A stretch of 64,000 bases of DNA from Ophioceras dolichostomum (taxonomy: Eukaryota; Ascomycota; Sordariomycetes; Magnaporthales; Ophioceraceae). Of the stretch, positions 63,201 to 64,000 are shown piece after piece. A program made the translations under genes and the position numbers. The stretch spans positions 1-64,000 of the forward strand of contig PYST01000115.1 of NCBI GenBank assembly GCA_003049485.1, given 5' to 3'. Positions within the stretch are counted from its first letter, which is position 1. The number at the start of each line of letters is the position of its first letter. The notes under the pieces were generated by a model. The model had not been told where the DNA came from. It searched no databases and saw nothing but the letters and a program-made list of their open reading frames with translations.

Positions 63201-64000
63201 GCCTCGTCGAGCTCGTAGTCGTAGCACTCGGCCAGGCGGAACCAGGCATCCCACCGGTCGGGCGTGAACTGGATCTGGCTGCGCAGGAACGTCTGGCCGA
63301 TACGCAGGTCGTCCGTGGCGCCGGGCGTCTGCCGCCGGTTCAGGTCGACCTGCTTGAACTTGCTAAAGGCGATCATGCCCAGCAGGAAGAACCAGCCGTG
63401 GCGGGCGATGTCGCTCTCGGCCGTAGTCACCGTGACGGCGTCGATGCTCACGGTGCCGTTCCAGGCCTGGTACAGACGCAGCGGGTGGATGGGCTTCTTA
63501 ATGTACTCGGTGAAGTTGCGCAGGTTGTGGATCATCTGAGGCGTCGACTTCGTCTGCCCGATGGACTGCTGCATGTGTTCGATGGTGTTCTTGAGCTCCG
63601 ACTTGAGCAAGTCCTTCATCGACATGCGGTTTGCGAGCACTGTCATCTTCTCGACCAGGGCCACCGCACTACGCCTCTCCAGCTTCTCGACCGGACAGCT
63701 GTGCTCCTGCACGTCCCAGATGCCCACCCCCAGCTTGAGCCCGTGCAGGTCGTACAGCACCTGTCCGAGGTGGTCCTCCCAATGCTCGATGTCCGTCTGC
63801 TTGAGGAGCTCGACGCGCATCATCTTGAGGAAGATCTTGTTGGACGCCTTGCAGGCCTTGCGCAAGCCGAGCACCTGGTGCACCGCGGCAAGGTAGTCGG
63901 CCAGGTCGTTGGCCGGGCTCGTGAACATGTCGCGATGCTGCTGGATGCCGACCTTCAAGAACGTGTACTGCAGACACCACGTCCTAGACTGCATCTCCCG
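60218..64000 (-). CDS. HIR3: Hir3/CABIN1-type histone transcription regulator, C-terminal part (5' end outside window)
   Basis: Hir3 (CABIN1) is the large TPR scaffold of the HIR/HIRA complex, which deposits H3-H4 independently of replication and represses histone genes. At least 1258 residues are visible with no stop at the window edge, so the N-terminus is missing. The first ~560 residues are helical and Hir3-like: RHGWFFLLGMIAFSKFKQVD, TPDRWDAWFRLAECYDYELDE, IHCYSLALSHS, WKSPYMYAKCLWKMYQKP, SVLHKLVTRG, then DWESFVIRYLRQLRDKDKSNWQHRM. A (GH)n stretch (from 62311 down to 62270) and a second helical block with LLVVMRDRSNLEALLRRI follow. From about residue 870 the protein is disordered, with Gly/Ser tracts and a C-terminal tail of more than 120 residues almost wholly Glu/Asp. 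No intron was seen in this part. Confidence 0.9.
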   Translation of the reverse strand, partial: REMQSRTWCLQYTFLKVGIQQHRDMFTSPANDLADYLAAVHQVLGLRKACKASNKIFLKMMRVELLKQTDIEHWEDHLGQVLYDLHGLKLGVGIWDVQEHSCPVEKLERRSAVALVEKMTVLANRMSMKDLLKSELKNTIEHMQQSIGQTKSTPQMIHNLRNFTEYIKKPIHPLRLYQAWNGTVSIDAVTVTTAESDIARHGWFFLLGMIAFSKFKQVDLNRRQTPGATDDLRIGQTFLRSQIQFTPDRWDAWFRLAECYDYELDEAVLWTADKINKDRADLVKFQRNSIHCYSLALSHSYSLSRALSENDVEALSSLYYNFGMRMYASSREPFAMDPFKHSDQERYFIESNGNGTYKKILHVEMTDYQVWKYAATLFKKAMVISRPNEWKSPYMYAKCLWKMYQKPAEDLAEKTRLSKPTKEAVIRALEHAVEVVSRLPKPRHGQDPILEPHYKTLSVLHKLVTRGNMAAQDAADVLQRQPYALQRGEEITIGDSDDAEDWESFVIRYLRQLRDKDKSNWQHRMIIRHAKILFDVDAESSSSSSSASASASRSRSRNSTSSSPRPNGHGHGHGHGHGHHKSPPSVDAVASRLMQAKAAFSVLRESMFTKTMVMNVWKCDAERAGRHHVYTEQYVRFMTRLLVVMRDRSNLEALLRRIRKKGADFYHFNELWQSCVVAYTGLIREAYDIPDTEDEVFKSVVAEEFEIVTERISEWAGGEVQHRALDAMKEAIELKKLNAMLIKAGPIDELISDSYALIYQDVGPGLPGPPPAQIIEERLSRLKEEAEKNNSNNINNGAAAGSGSGADGAPAPAPKLTALDGFLAALDTRNTSRAGSEAPDRHAAAAGEPSATNKPRRVAGIRRPDVLRKAEQAVARATEPPMPKSAVSTGSRGIGGGDGGAAGLLQEGGGGGGGSGSGGGGGGGRRKSRMGSASSAGGIGRNNSGATSRATPKSGAGDEDEDEDEEGGVAGGRGGGAANDGDTLMKDGDEEDEEDEEEEDDGATAADGEEAGHDTSMAGADGDDDDTHVDDAVEDDAGADGGSERSSSSAPRSMHDDADDESDLSDVPPDYEDNMPIGLMFPNLRRSVDSAGPPPNVVSSSDSEALSELDEDVSSPVAPDEEVGVEEEEEGEEEEEEEEGEEGEEEGEEVEGEEEEEEEEEEGVEGEEGVEVEEEEDDEEEEGGEGDEAEEVEVDEEEEDEEEDEDDEGEGEEAEEAEEEEEEEEEEEEVEDTEMGGTAALDEEGGKVGGRAGDEEEDEV
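60236..60660 (-). repeat. GAG/GAA-rich trinucleotide tract encoding the acidic tail of Hir3
   Basis: About 425 nt of nearly pure purine on the minus strand (TCC/TTC-rich on plus) encode a Glu-rich tail. Its antisense frames look like long poly-Ser or poly-Arg/Lys proteins, which are artefacts of composition. Confidence 0.85.

Overview
The window is nuclear DNA from a filamentous ascomycete, most likely a Sordariomycete. Genes are split by short GT-AG introns (about 45-280 nt), many with CTAAC/CTGAC-type branch sites. The gene set is typical of Pezizomycotina: a NACHT-type STAND protein, an HsbA-like wall protein, a PR-1/CAP secreted protein, a pectate lyase, an ACS-family MFS permease, dynactin p25, Hir3 and Sec11. 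One 43-base assembly gap lies in a poly-C tract at 51790-51832. All exon models below were read by eye from splice signals, reading-frame continuity and family resemblance. Where totals are given, the summed coding length is a multiple of three.

Layout. 0-6 kb: the right end of one Fot1/pogo-type transposon, a probable gene relic, an NAD(P)-binding SDR-like gene, and a complete but frameshifted Fot1/pogo element (TIRs, TA target site). 6-11 kb: a nuclear, low-complexity hypothetical protein flanked by degenerate repeats, dynactin subunit p25, and a tRNA-like A/B-box sequence. 11-21.5 kb: a NACHT STAND protein, an acyl-CoA dehydrogenase ending in a peroxisomal -AKL, an oxysterol-binding protein and a secreted CAP protein, all on the minus strand. 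21.5-27 kb: a gene desert. 27-37 kb: an MFS permease (9 exons), a very unusual fusion of a STAND-type N-terminal domain, helical repeats and a Rho-like GTPase, and a secreted pectate lyase. 38-43.5 kb: a P4-ATPase flippase. 44-48 kb: a Ty3/gypsy integrase relic and a probably frameshifted hypothetical gene. 48.5-64 kb: an HsbA-like secreted protein, a tetraspan membrane protein, SEC11 and CWF19 (divergent pair), an E2 enzyme, a coactosin-like actin-binding protein, and the 3' part of Hir3, which runs off the window.

The genes do not form an evident biosynthetic cluster. Most are independent housekeeping genes (splicing, secretion, dynein transport, lipid transport, histone chaperone) interspersed with accessory genes (secreted enzymes, STAND-related genes, transposon remains). 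The strongest candidate for something undescribed is the plus-strand gene at 30922-34911. It joins a fungal NLR-type N-terminal signalling domain to a degenerate Rho-family GTPase, with a TPR-like helical block and a long disordered linker between them. A NACHT gene with the same class of N-terminal domain lies about 17 kb away.
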